Part shown: piece after piece, positions 51,361-63,096 of the stretch
Position numbering within the stretch: position 1 is the first letter of the stretch
Layout: every line of letters begins with the position of its first letter
Source: Whitmania pigra
Lineage: Eukaryota > Annelida > Clitellata > Hirudinida > Haemopidae
Assembly: GCA_021613335.1 (NCBI GenBank)
Contig: JAJTWR010000082.1
Location: forward strand, 79,021 to 143,020
Length of the DNA stretch: 64,000 bases
Direction: 5' to 3'
The notes under the pieces: generated by a model
Seen by the model: the letters and a program-made list of their open reading frames with translations, nothing else
Databases searched by the model: none
What the model was told of the DNA's origin: nothing
Program-made: the position numbers and the translations under genes

Positions 51361-53805
51361 TTCCGGACGGAGTTTCGACTCGATCGGACGCAGCTCGAGC
51401 GTCGACTTTGCGTCCTTCGTGTTGCGGACGATTTTGTTTTTGCGTGTCTTCGTAAGAGGTGCCTTTTCGTCTTTGTGCTTGCATTTTGCATTCGTAACGG
51501 TGCTTCATGGCTGTGTTCATTATTGATCTGACTCCTCAGTGTTGGCATTTTAGTTTTAAGTAAACGAGCTCAAAAATGAATTTTTGTTTGCCTACTTGAA
51601 TTTTGGGTGGAAAGTGGCTTTGGGAAGGGGAGTTCTCCCAGATGGGCTCGGTCAACGTGGGTGCTGACATGATCTTGATATCTGATGGTTAGTGTTAGTC
51701 TACACTCTTTGGAGCACTGACTGACATGTGAATTTTATTAAGTGGCTTTAGACAAATGTCTCGTTGGAATTATTGTTAAATCTGGTTAATGAGGGCATTT
51801 TATGACTAGCAATAGGAATTCATAGTTAATTAGAATAAATTTAATTTGTCTTCTGAGGTGTCAAAGACTTTGAATGTTCTCCCTGCTTTTCTTAAAAGTG
51901 GATGTGAGGTTTTATCTAAACTTGATGAAATACCTCTGAAAAGTAAGAGTGGGATTGTTTAAAGTGGGAAATTGTTTCTCAACTTTTATTCTAGTATCGC
52001 GAGATTACTAAGTATTCTGCTGACAAAGGCTTGCTTCACTTCAGAATATATTTTCAAATATCTATGAAAATGAATGTTCTCATTACTTGGACTAATCATG
52101 AGATGCTCACGCAGCAAGCTTTTCTTGTGATTTTTTAAAAATAAAAATATTCAAAGCTTTCCAAGATAATTTAGTATGAATTTATTATTTTTGAAGAGAC
52201 ATCATCCTGACTGTTAGAACATAATCAGGTTTTATCAAAATTTTGTTAGCCCTTAATGCGTTGCAAGCATGGAACCAAAATGACATTCAGTTCGTAATAC
52301 TACATCAAATAAAATCACAAAATTTTTAAAAGGCAAGACATCAATAAAAGTTGTTTTATAGTTGCCAATTGCTGTTAACTATTGAAAATATAACCTTGCA
52401 AGTTTTTTTTTTAAATTGACATAATTTACTTTTGATTATTAAAAAGAAAAATTAATAGTTTTTTGTAACGCATGTCGCTTATCTTTATCTCTAATGTTTT
52501 ATTAAAATAAAATACATATTGAGAGAGCGATTGGAAAAGTAAGAATATTTACATTGTGATACTTTGGAATTCGAACTCTAGATATTTGCTTCAAATTTGT
52601 CATAATTTATGTAATATGCGGGTTATAATACATAATAATTTATTTTATGGCGCTTAGGTGTAGAATTAGGCTTCTTATGAATATTATATCTTTAATTTCT
52701 TGTTTAATGTTTTGTTGAATTTCTTCCTGGGAAGATGGTATTTATAAATGGTGAATCAGTTGATTAAAGAAATTTATGGCACGATCCACTTGGCGATCAA
52801 ACTGTCTGAAACAAAACGCCTTTTAGAATTTTTAACTACGATTGGATTACGTTGGAACATATTTGACGAGTGGTTGAAATACCGCCATTACTAACAAACT
52901 GACGACTATGTGACTGTGGCGCATTCTTGTATGAGCTAGTTTTGGGTAATTTCGATTGCGATAGAAAACATGGAGAATATGACTGATTTGTGTCTACTGC
53001 GCTGGTCACGAAGGAAATTAGTTAGAAGTCTTGCGATGTAATGCCCTGATGATCCATAAATGTTGTTCCAGAAAACCTGGGGCAGACTGAAAACGATGAA
53101 ATTAATTTGACCTTTTGCAAAGAATAATTAAATAATTAAATGGAGTAATTTTTTTAATATCTGATACCCTAATTAGCAAGATCTTCACTTAAATTATGAT
53201 GGTCTGTAGGGATCGTCTTCTGTAAAGAACCGTTTCTTATTTAATATCCTGCATACTTTCGACCAATCATGATTTCTTTCTTTTCTTTTTCTAGATAATT
53301 TTCTAATTTCGGCACTGGGTTATCTGAAGCACCCACACTGTCCCTTTTTGTTTTGATTTCGTCGGAAATTTGTGACGGCGTTTTCTCTTTAGATCAAAAA
53401 TGCATGCCATGTACTTTCTGAAAGATAATTTGCAGGAGAATTCAAATATTTAACGCTCTTATCCAGCATCTGCAGTGAACAATTGTACATTGTGATTTGT
53501 TTGAATTCGTTTCAAATGTTACTTAAAAATGCCAGTTTTATTAAATTTTTTTAGATAAAATTCAATGGCTTCTAATGTCCACTATTTTTAAACATGCGCA
53601 CATTTTTGTCTTTATAATCAATGGATCGTTTTAGTGAACCCAATGGGCTGGTGCCAGACCTTGGGCAAATTTCACTGCAGTGAATCAAATTAATTTGCAT
53701 GTAAATTCTATTTATGCTCGTATGACATTGTGCTGCTTATTAAATGATGTTTTGAATTTCAATTAAACTGTTATTCTTATTTAATCATTAAAAATGTTTC
53801 AGAAC
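51361..53805. other. tubulin 3' flank and intergenic
   Basis: The 3' untranslated region of alpha-tubulin followed by AT-rich sequence. The end holds the acceptor (gtttcag at about 53802) that precedes the RNF14 start codon, so a non-coding RNF14 leader exon probably lies in this stretch; I could not locate it. Confidence 0.45.
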
Positions 53806-56134
53806 ATGTCTGATGAAAATGAACAGTCAGATGAAATATTGGCTCTTCAGAGTATTTATGGCGACGAAGCTTTTGCCTGTGAGGTTTCAAAAAAACCGTA
53901 CACAGGAAAAATAAATGTTAGTTGTCACACAGACTCAGACATCCACGATATAATTTGCAATGGTACGTTTCAATTTTATGTGACTTTACAATATTTTATC
54001 TTTGGTCAGGATGACATTACTTTAAAAGTATTTTATATCTTATAAAACATAAGAAGCATTCAATTTACTTCTTTTCCACTTAGGTGATGTCTTTCAACTG
54101 AAGTTCCTTTCTCCAATAGTTCTGGATTTTTTATTGCCTTCTGATTATCCTTCATTAAATCCTCCAATTTACGAACTTTCCTGTCACTGGTTGACGTCCG
54201 ATCAGGTAATTTATCTGTTAAAATGTGGCCATTTTGTAGTTATATAGTCTGTCCATTTGTTTATATTAACTGTTAATAATGTACCTATTTTTATATATGG
54301 TATTCATATGTATGGTAATATTAAACATTGAAAGAACCATTTATTTAAATACAACTTTAATACAATTTAACTTTACATCACTCAACACTTTATTGTACTT
54401 AATGTTCATTACATGGAGCTGTGCATTCATTGGAGCCTACATTTGAGCATTGCAATATGAAATACTTAATGAAGTTGTTACTTTTAACATAATTTACAAC
54501 TAATTTAGACCAGAATCATTTTACTTTTAGCTTGAAATGTTGAAGAATAGATTGATGGAGATATGGCTGGAGAATTGCAACAACGTTGTCCTTTTTATGT
54601 GGATAAGTTTTCTCCAAACCGAACTTCTCGAATATCTGAACGTTAAATTTCCTCTTGCCGTCGCACCAGAGAAATCGAGCTTGCTCACAGAATACAGTTT
54701 GCAAAGGTTGCGATAAACACGAATGGATTTTTAGCTTCTGTAGTTTTAAGGTTTGTCAGTTAACTTGATTTGCAATGGTTTTCTATCTTACAGGGAAGAA
54801 GAAGCATTTAGTAAGGACTCTCACGAATGTCCGATTTGCTTTTGCCTGAAGCCGGGAACAGAATGCCTCAAGTTGGGAAAGTGCGGTCACGTATTTTGCA
54901 AAGAATGTTTAGAAGGATACTTGTCCGTTCACATTGCCGAGGGCAGTGTCAACCTTCTCAATTGTCTCGTTGACAAGTGCGAGTCGCAGATTTATCCGAA
55001 TGTGGTCTGTACTTGTGCTTGCTTTATTTTTTTTTAGATTTGATGTTTGGTTGAAATTAAATATGATGTAAGTAATTATAAATATGATGAAAGTAATTAT
55101 AAATATGATGTAAGTAATTATAAATATGATGTAGGTAATTATAAATATGATGTAGGTAATTACGAATAAAGTTAGTTGCATGTGATTTGGTATATGACGT
55201 ACAGATCAAAGGATTGGTTTCTGATGAAGAGTTTGAGAGGTATGACAGGCTTCTGTTGAAAAACACGTTGGACATCATGAGTGACATCCAGTACTGTCCA
55301 CGGACGTCTTGTGGCAATCCGGTCGTCGTCGACAAAGAAGAAAGTTTTGGAGTTTGCCAAATTTGCCGTTTTGCTTTCTGCCTCGTTTGCAGATTGAGTT
55401 ATCATGGTATTGCTAAGTGTGGAATAAAAACTGGTTGGTGTTTAGCTATTCAGTTTAAATTTCAACAGCAAAAATGTAAAATGATCTAGTCATCTTAGAC
55501 ATGTTTTTCAGTAATTCTAAAGGTGTTATTAGAAAAAATTGCATGATTAATACCAAATTACAATATAAATTTTAAATTTGGCTTTTATTGTCTGATTGAC
55601 TTGCCATGTTGATGAAACAGTTTGACCTGTTTCATGTTGTTTTAAAAGCCCATTAAGCGAATAATTAAAGAAAATTTGTGTGTTAAATTTGTTGAAGTGA
55701 ACTTCAAAGTTGCCTAATTATTTCTACTTACAGAGGATTTCAATAGGCTAAGGAAAGAATATTTGGAGGGAAATGCAGAAGGGAGGAAAAAGTTGGAAGA
55801 GATATATGGAAAACAAAAGTTGCGTGGACTTTTGGACGACTTGGAGTCTAAAAAGTGGATGAAGTCGAATTGCGAGAAATGTCCGCAATGTCGTACGTAC
55901 ATCGAGGTAATCACCGAGATTTTACTTGCTGCCGTTATGTTTGATCGTCGTAATATAATATTTTCGTTGTATTGAAAGAAATCTTCTGGCTGCAACAAGA
56001 TGCATTGTCGTCAGTGCAATGCTTATTTCTGCTGGTTGTGTCTCAAGGTGATCACAAGCAAAGATCCTTACTCACACTTTAATGATGTTGGAGGAAGCTG
56101 CTACAACAAGTTATTTAGAGGAGTGACATTTTGA
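53806..56134 (+). CDS. RNF14: RNF14-like RWD/RING-IBR-RING E3 ubiquitin ligase, seven coding exons
   Basis: Exons: 53806-53962, 54084-54205, 54531-54706, 54794-55004, 55205-55433, 55734-55906 and 55979-56134, giving 407 aa (human RNF14 has 474). All phases join cleanly. The N-terminal RWD domain (DEILALQSIYGDE, then PSDYPSLNPPIYELSCHW) is followed by RING1 (CPICFCLKPG to CKECLEGYL), the IBR region (CPRTSCGNPVVVDKE, CQICRFAFCLVC, YHG) and RING2 (CPQCRTYIEKSSGCNKMHC), which contains the catalytic Cys of RBR ligases, then CRQCNAYFCWLC. RBR ligases pass ubiquitin through a thioester on RING2. The donors of exons 3, 4 and 5 (gttgcg, gtctgt, gttggt) are weak. The C-terminal tail after the last zinc site is shorter than in vertebrates, ending KLFRGVTF. 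Confidence 0.88.
55058..55162 (+). repeat. 21-bp minisatellite in an RNF14 intron
   Basis: Five near-perfect copies of a 21-bp unit (taaatatgatgtaagtaatt plus one base), differing only at a few sites, inside the 200-nt intron after exon 4. Confidence 0.9.
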
Positions 56135-57261
56135 TAGCTACCAATAACTATTATAGCGATTAGCTTCGTAGCTTTTTCTGTAACTTTGTTGGTCAAGATG
56201 TTGTCAAAATAAATACTAAGTACTTTTACATACTTTTTTATTTGAAATGTGAGTGAGAATTAATGATGATATGTGTTAAATGTTATACTTAAGTGCTTAT
56301 GTTTAGCTTTGTGTTGTGTCGTGCCCGTGTTTCATCTCACCTGCTGGGTTGGTACTTTACACACTCTGCGTGAAAATGGAGGTCCACAGGCCACTACGCC
56401 AGCCTTGACCCATGACAACCCCCGTGACTGCCTGGCAAAAGCTCTAAAGCAGAGACCAATCAATTCAAAAGCAATATCGTGTTTTTGCGTCATTAAAATG
56501 GTATTGGTTCAATTGGCATTGAATGAAAAACGTTTACTGGGAAAAATGTCCCTGATGACATTCAGGTGTTGATTCCCCATCCAGAGATTTTACAGTACAA
56601 AGTACGAAGCAACCACAAATATGTAACGTTGTGAGAGGGGAAGACGGCAGAGTAAAAGTTTCCCTTTGCGCCCTTTAGGGGATTCATTCTAGGGGAAAAA
56701 GCTTATTTTAATCATTTATTTACTCTAACTTTTAATGACGTAATATATAATACAAATTTCTAGAACTGAATAGTTGACCATGTGTTACTATCGATAGGTT
56801 TTAAATCAATTATTAATTATGGGCTCTGTAAATGCACATTGTTTTGCTTCAGATCCAAATTTAGCCCTCGACTATCTCAATCAAATTTTGTTTAAATTGT
56901 AAGTTATTTTAAATTAAATAATTGAATTATTTAACCTATCATGTACAATTGTCAAAGTCAATCACAAAGTTTTTAAACAGTTCACGAAAACCGCAGGCTA
57001 CAAAATAGAATTCCTCTCTGACTCATAGAAGCGGAGTACATGGCAAGTTAACAAAAATTAATAACGGTTAGAGCCTTGCAAAAATCAATATTAGAGCTAA
57101 TAAAAGGCAGGAGGCAGTTGAAGATTGCCACGTTTCTCGAAAGGTTAATTTTGGCGTTAGCTCCTTTTGTTTTCGTTGTTTCATTTTTTTACATTTCTCG
57201 ATTTTTAAATTATTATTTTAATTTCAACTATTTCTAGATTTGCTAGTTCCGGTCGAAAAAC
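56135..57261. other. intergenic, no gene seen
   Basis: The RNF14 3' flank and the promoter side of the membrane-protein gene. An open stretch at 56273-56572 has no recognisable motif. Confidence 0.4.
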
Positions 57262-59077
57262 ATGCTGGTGGTATTGTATGTTGTGCTTTCCTGGATTTCC
57301 TGCATTTATGGTGCTGCCGTCAATGCTGTTCAAGAGTCTGTTCTGACTGAATTAAGAGGTCACTTGCCGAGTAAGATTATTATCATTTTACTATGTTATT
57401 TTACTATTTTATTGTTATTGTTATATTTAATGGCGTTGAATTGGATATTGTCATAAATATGTTTTATTACAATTTTTAGGTAATTGCACTTCGATAGTCG
57501 CTAATTATATTGCTAATTAACTTAGCAATCGATGTTATTAATAAAAATAAATGCATGAATAATTAATAACATTTAGTAATGACCCTTTTTTGAGTTTTTG
57601 AGTTTTGTTGATTCGAACAAATAAGTCGTTGTATAAAAAGTAAAAGTATTGAAATAAATTTTAATGAACTCAAAGGACCAGCCTTAATTAAGGGCTTCCG
57701 CTATCAGACCGACCCTAAAAATCCTAACCTATGCAATTCCACTCAATAAATATTGTTCATGCGACTTTTTAGATAATAAATAAATTTAACTATTATTATT
57801 TAGTCTATACGTTAATATTATATTATAAAATAATTCATCCACCATTAGTAGTACCATTGGAGACCTGCAGTTTGGCCATCTGGGTTTACGATGAATCAAT
57901 TGCGTTGGACTTGGTGAAAGAAGTTGAGGAAGTTCAGGAAAGAGAGGTTCACCTTGAAGGACAGAAGGTCACTTGTATGTTGAGAAATGATGAGGTTAGC
58001 AGTTAAAATATTTCTTTAATTTATTTTAGTTTCAGTTATAATAAACTATCTTTTGATAAATTAAATAGGAATGTGATTTTTGATGTGGTCGAATATAATA
58101 TAATGCCGATTGTAGATTAAAATTAGTTTTTAGAATTTCGGCTCGTAACATTTAACATTGAAACATTGTTTTCTTTTAGGCCGTCGAAAGTTATGTGGAC
58201 AAAGCAGTTGGTGCAAAAGCCATCATCGTCGACCGCGTTAGTGGAGAAAGCCTTGATCGGAAAATGGTTAGTCATCGCATCGACAACAATGTTTCGTTAT
58301 TTCAAATCAATAATCATTAACTTCGCAGGTGCTGCACTTTCGACACGAGGCCAAATCGTTCGTCCTCGAACCTGACTGGAACTCGTTTGCAGGATGCCAT
58401 GGCAATGGAGAGGATGAAGAACCGCTGGCCAGTTTCGACATCTTTGGAGAAATTCATTTTCTCTACGAAGTCGACAGAAGTAAATAATGCTGCTTAAAAT
58501 TTGCACAATGTACATCTTAATTACTAATGAAGTAGTCATCAATAAAATCATTGTTAACGATTGCTTTGCTCAGTTCATTGCGCATAGACTATTCCTTGAC
58601 TGATTAATAAACAAATCTAAATATAATTATCATAATTTTATAATATTGGACAATTGTTTTTTTCAGATGATGCCAAAACATCCTTCTCCTCTGAGGAAGT
58701 TGTGACCACCACCGAGGAAGGACCAGTCGATCCTCCAGAGCCCCCAATCTTCGTCATCTTCTTAATCGTCTGTGGTCTCATCGTGCTTTTCTTGATGGCC
58801 TTCTTTGTCTGCCGCTGTTGCTGCAGAGTGAGCACAACATTCTTTATTTACATATTTATTAAGGTAGTTATTACATAGGTATTAAGAGATTGTTTGCTAT
58901 TTATTTCTTGAGCATAATTATCAAAATTTTAAAATATTTTACAACACCTGCCTAAAGAATTTTACAAGGGAAATGCATGAGAATTTAACCAAAGTTTCAA
59001 AGCATAGCAGCCCAAATGCAATGTTTAAAATGTTTACATTTGTATTTCAGTGTGCCCCTTCTTACAACTCAATGTGA
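57262..59077 (+). CDS. single-pass type I membrane protein, six exons, family not recognised
   Basis: Exons: 57262-57370, 57849-57994, 58180-58266, 58329-58479, 58667-58827 and 59051-59077, giving 226 aa; all borders are gt..ag with consistent phases. Residues 1-20 form a signal peptide (MLVVLYVVLSWISCIYGAAV). A lumenal domain of about 165 residues has few Cys and includes CSLAIWVYDESIALDL and FVLEPDWNSFAGCHGNGED. An acidic stem rich in Glu, Thr and Pro follows, then a membrane segment (192-212, PIFVIFLIVCGLIVLFLMAF) and a 14-residue cytosolic tail, CRCCCRCAPSYNSM. The Cys cluster next to the membrane is a likely palmitoylation site, and the tail end could be a sorting or PDZ-type signal. The second acceptor reads tagtag, so two versions differing by one residue are possible. 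I do not know the family. Confidence 0.7.
57672..57790 (+). repeat. unclassified dispersed repeat, copy 2
   Basis: Diverged partner of 20507-20645, inside the first intron of the membrane-protein gene, in the same orientation as the gene. Confidence 0.55.
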
Positions 59078-59569
59078 AGAATTAAAGTCGACTGTGGAGT
59101 GGTGGATTACAGGAACTCAAAGTCTCCTGTTTGCATTTGACTTTTCTATTAGGAGTTTTTCAAATTTGAGTCCAATTTGATTGACTTTTAATGGGTTGAA
59201 AATAAATTATGGATCATGGTGAATCTCAATTTTCTTGATATTCGAATAGCAAATACTTTTTGGAATTGGGAGGGAAACTTTAAAACTTCATAAACAATAA
59301 AAGCATCGATCTGGGTAAAACTGATGTGAAAAAAATACAAAACAGCTTTAAATCTAAAAATACTAGCAATTAATTAAACTAAGAAAAACGAACAAAACAT
59401 GTTTCTGAATGCATCTTTGAATCCTTGAGTGCTTTTAAATGTTTTTTTTTCGAAAACCTGCAATCGAACTGTCGATGTTTCTTTCAATCGAGAGTTTGCA
59501 ATTTATAATGTTATGTTAATTACTTGAAACTAAACTAAACATAAAAAAAACTACATGAATATGTGTAAG
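59078..59569. other. 3' flank, no gene seen
   Basis: The 3' untranslated region of the membrane-protein gene (aataaa near 59200), then AT-rich spacer. Confidence 0.45.
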
Positions 59570-60092
59570 CAGAGCCAGCGAAGGACCCCTAGGTTGTCAA
59601 TTTGTATAGAAAACCAAAAAAGGGTCATGATTATTTTAATGAATTAAGAAGAAAATTCTTTTCATTGGGGGTATAGTTCTTTGCTACATTTTTATAGCAA
59701 TGTGAAACAGCAAGACTATATTACGCAACTGAAAAACTGAACAACCGGGATGAAAGCATCTGCCAAGGGGAGAAGGGCTGGGGGGCAAAAGGCCTATAGG
59801 AGGTACCCTGCAATGTTTCCAAATCTTAGGAGTTTTTTTGGTGGAAGGGGTAGGGGGATTCTCAACATGAAATAGGCACAACAATCACGAACCCTGTTAC
59901 TTCATGAATTTATGATCATTGATTTTCTATTCGTTTTGTCATATTGGTACAATTATCATAATATCTTTAATTTTTTATTAATTATAATTGCAAGTTTTGA
60001 TTTCAACAGTTTCAAAAATTTTTCGACTGCGTCGGGCTTTCGTCCCTTTTCTAAACATGAGCCCCCAGCATTTTTCGCTGGTTGCGCTACTG
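59570..60092 (+). mobile_element. probable non-autonomous hAT-like element at the edge of the TBPL1 array
   Basis: The left end starts cagagccagcgaagg. The right end, read inward, starts cagtagcgcaaccagcgaaa. Allowing a short deletion on the left these are inverted repeats of the CAG...CCAGCG type found in hAT elements. No 8-bp target duplication is visible, which would be expected if the right flank was replaced by the array. The interior is non-coding. Confidence 0.45.
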
Positions 60093-60545
60093 CCCGTCAG
60101 TAAGCGATCTGAACTCGAATGAACGGCTACAATTTAGTCTATAATTATCAAATCAACTGAATCCACGGAGAGACACCCGCACAAACGACGCTTAGCGATG
60201 AAATGACTTGCCTAAGCCATGCACCGCTTCATATAGACACCGAGAGGCATGCATCGCACGCATCTGTCAAGTGGGAGGAGTCATGTTGCATATTTAATTT
60301 TTTTTTTAAAGTCGCGTTACGATTTTGCTTTAAATAATTGAGAGATAGTTATTTTTAGAGATAATTTTAAATTTTTTTTAATGTAATTCGTTTTATTTAT
60401 ATTAAATTTGATGCGGTTGTTCAAAGCGCTTTATTTAGAAACATGCATAAATAGAAATAATAATGATCGAAATGTAACCAATAAAATACTTCATGGTAAA
60501 TTGCTCTTTCTTGGCGTATTCCTTTCTTACAAACACAATAACCAA

Positions 60546-61094
60546 TCATACCTGAACATCATGAAATCCTGTGGTAACCAGGAATTTTTCCACTGCCTTC
60601 AAAACGTCCTCACAACTTCTCCCAAAAATGGACATGTATCCTGAGTTGAATATTGTCATTACTGTGTTGAGTTCAACCATTTTCCATAAAGCTCCGGGCT
60701 GCATTTCCGGCTCGTATCTAACCTCGGAGAAGTTTTTCGCCATCTTGTTGAGGTCGACTTTGTATGGCAATTTACACGATGCCATTACATTGGTTATCCT
60801 GTACTTGCGCATTTTAACCTCGAATCCGAGGTTCATTAATAATTTGCCAACGTATTTGGCATTGTTGTAGGCGTCCGTTTCGAGCTGCGCTCCGGCACAA
60901 ACAATCTTGCCGGACGGCCATATGCTGACAAATATTTTCGGTTTCATCAGGTCAATGCGAACCATATTTTTTTTCTCCTCATGGACAACGTTAATTGCTC
61001 TTGAACAGAGCAATTTTAAGTCGATAGGATGGGATGTTTGGAAAGAGGAAACAATGTTGCAATAGTAAACGTTAAATTCGTTTTCCATTTTCAC
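60546..61094 (-). CDS. TBPL1: TBP-related factor TBPL1 (TRF2), array copy 1
   Basis: 182 aa and intronless, covering the whole two-repeat TBP saddle and little else. Repeat 1 contains IDLMKPKIFVSIWPSGKIVC and repeat 2 contains [29 protein letters not shown] and MTIFNSGYMSIFGR. Trp in the SIWPSGK block (TBP has Phe) and NV.A.C..P in repeat 2 point to TBPL1/TRF2, not TBP itself; human TBPL1 has 186 aa. TRF2 proteins pair with TFIIA and drive TATA-less or germline promoters instead of binding TATA. The stop lies in cag-gta-tga, so the sequence also resembles a splice donor directly after HDVQ; a further exon cannot be excluded. Compared with copies 2 and 3 it has Glu for Asp in VVHEEKK, Asp for Glu in LETD and Gly for Ala in YVGK. 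Confidence 0.9.
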   Translation of the reverse strand: MKMENEFNVYYCNIVSSFQTSHPIDLKLLCSRAINVVHEEKKNMVRIDLMKPKIFVSIWPSGKIVCAGAQLETDAYNNAKYVGKLLMNLGFEVKMRKYRITNVMASCKLPYKVDLNKMAKNFSEVRYEPEMQPGALWKMVELNTVMTIFNSGYMSIFGRSCEDVLKAVEKFLVTTGFHDVQV

Positions 61095-61228
61095 CCGTCA
61101 GTAAGCGATCTGAATTCGAATGAACGGCTACAATTTAGTCTATAATTATCAAATCAACTGAATCCACGGAGAGACACCCGCACAAACGACGCTTAGCGAT
61201 GAAATGACTTGCCTAAGCCATGCACCGC

Positions 61229-61242
61229 TTCATATAGACAAC
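61229..61242 (-). promoter_or_regulatory. TATA-like box upstream of TBPL1 copy 1
   Basis: The minus strand reads tctatatgaagc about 140 bp before the start codon. The equivalent in unit 2 is near 62230. In the fourth unit the same site reads tctatataaagcc, a standard TATA box. A CpG-containing flank with gagagacacccgc is conserved in all units. Confidence 0.35.
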
Positions 61243-61546
61243 GAGAGGCATGCATCGCACGCATCTGTCAAGTGGGAGGAGTCATGTTGCATATTTAATT
61301 TTTTTTTTAAAGTCGCGTTACGATTTTGCTTTAAATAATTAAGAGATAGTCATTTTTAGAGATAATTTTAAATTTTTTTTAATGTAATTCGTTTTATTTA
61401 TATTAAATTTGATGCGGTTGTTCAAAGCGCTTTATTTAGAAACATGCATAAATAGAAATAATAATGATCGAAATGTAACCAATAAAATACTTCATGGTAT
61501 ATTGCTCTTTCTTGGCGTATTCCTTTCTTACAAACACAATAACCAA

Positions 61547-62095
61547 TCATACCTGAACATCATGAAATCCTGTGGTAACCAGGAATTTTTCCACTGCCTT
61601 CAAAACGTCCTCACAACTTCTTCCAAAAATGGACATGTATCCTGAGTTGAATATTGTCATTACTGTGTTGAGTTCAACCATTTTCCATAAAGCTCCGGGC
61701 TGCATTTCCGGCTCGTATCTAACCTCGGAGAAGTTTTTCGCCATCTTGTTGAGGTCGACTTTGTATGGCAATTTACACGATGCCATTACATTGGTTATCC
61801 TGTACTTGCGCATTTTAACCTCGAATCCGAGGTTCATTAATAATTTGGCAACGTATTTGGCATTGTTGTAGGCCTCCGTTTCGAGCTGCGCTCCGGCACA
61901 AACAATCTTGCCGGACGGCCATATGCTGACAAATATTTTCGGTTTCATCAGGTCAATGCGAACCATATTTTTTTTCTCATCATGGACAACGTTAATTGCT
62001 CTTGAACAGAGCAATTTTAAGTCGATAGGATGGGATGTTTGGAAAGAGGAAACAATGTTGCAATAGTAAACGTTAAATTCGTTTTCCATTTTCAC
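61547..62095 (-). CDS. TBPL1: TBP-related factor TBPL1 (TRF2), array copy 2
   Basis: 182 aa, identical in layout to copy 1 and differing from it at three residues (VVHDEKK, LETE, YVAK). The frame is fully open. Near-identity over coding and flanking DNA indicates very recent amplification or ongoing gene conversion. Each copy carries its own upstream region, so each could be transcribed on its own. Confidence 0.9.
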   Translation of the reverse strand: MKMENEFNVYYCNIVSSFQTSHPIDLKLLCSRAINVVHDEKKNMVRIDLMKPKIFVSIWPSGKIVCAGAQLETEAYNNAKYVAKLLMNLGFEVKMRKYRITNVMASCKLPYKVDLNKMAKNFSEVRYEPEMQPGALWKMVELNTVMTIFNSGYMSIFGRSCEDVLKAVEKFLVTTGFHDVQV

Positions 62096-62547
62096 CCGTC
62101 AGTAAGCGATCTGAATTCGAATGAACGGCTACAATTTAGTCTATAATTATCAAATCAACTGAATCCACGGAGAGACACCCGCACAAACGACGCTTAGCGA
62201 TGAAATGACTTGCCTAAGCCATGCACCGCTTCATATAGACACCGAGAGGCATGCATCGCACGCATCTGTCAAGTGGGAGGAGTCATGTTGCATATTTAAT
62301 TTTTTTTTTAAAGTCGCGTTACGATTTTGCTTTAAATAATTAAGAGATAGTCATTTTTAGAGATAATTTTAAATTTTTTTTAATGTAATTCGTTTTATTT
62401 ATATTAAATTTGATGCGGTTGTTCAAAGCGCTTTATTTAGAAACATGCATAAATAGAAATAATAATGATCGAAATGTAACCAATAAAATACTTCATGGTA
62501 TATTGCTCTTTCTTGGCGTATTCCTTTCTTACAAACACAATAACCAA

Positions 62548-63096
62548 TCATACCTGAACATCATGAAATCCTGTGGTAACCAGGAATTTTTCCACTGCCT
62601 TCAAAACGTCCTCACAACTTCTTCCAAAAATGGACATGTATCCTGAGTTGAATATTGTCATTACTGTGTTGAGTTCAACCATTTTCCATAAAGCTCCGGG
62701 CTGCATTTCCGGCTCGTATCTAACCTCGGAGAAGTTTTTCGCCATCTTGTTGAGGTCGACTTTGTATGGCAATTTACACGATGCCATTACATTGGTTATC
62801 CTGTACTTGCGCATTTTAACCTCGAATCCGAGGTTCATTAATAATTTGGCAACGTATTTGGCATTGTTGTAGGCCTCCGTTTCGAGCTGCGCTCCGGCAC
62901 AAACAATCTTGCCGGACGGCCATATGCTGACAAATATTTTCGGTTTCATCAGGTCAATGCGAACCATATTTTTTTTCTCATCATGGACAACGTCAATTGC
63001 TCTTGAACAGAGCAATTTTAAGTCGATAGGATGGGATGTTTGGAAAGAGGAAACAATGTTGCAATAGTAAACGTTAAATTCGTTTTCCATTTTCAC
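62548..63096 (-). CDS. TBPL1: TBP-related factor TBPL1 (TRF2), array copy 3
   Basis: 182 aa, differing from copy 2 by a single residue (Asp for Asn in SRAIDVV). It is the last complete copy; the unit upstream on its strand (63096 onward) supplies its 5' flank. That flank has a better TATA-like sequence (tatataaag, 63228-63238) than those of the other copies. Confidence 0.9.
   Translation of the reverse strand: MKMENEFNVYYCNIVSSFQTSHPIDLKLLCSRAIDVVHDEKKNMVRIDLMKPKIFVSIWPSGKIVCAGAQLETEAYNNAKYVAKLLMNLGFEVKMRKYRITNVMASCKLPYKVDLNKMAKNFSEVRYEPEMQPGALWKMVELNTVMTIFNSGYMSIFGRSCEDVLKAVEKFLVTTGFHDVQV

Noticed and set aside
60571..60870. 99-codon plus-strand frame repeated in each array unit
   Set aside because: Antisense to TBPL1. 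It repeats only because the unit repeats, and the TBPL1 frame has clear protein homology.
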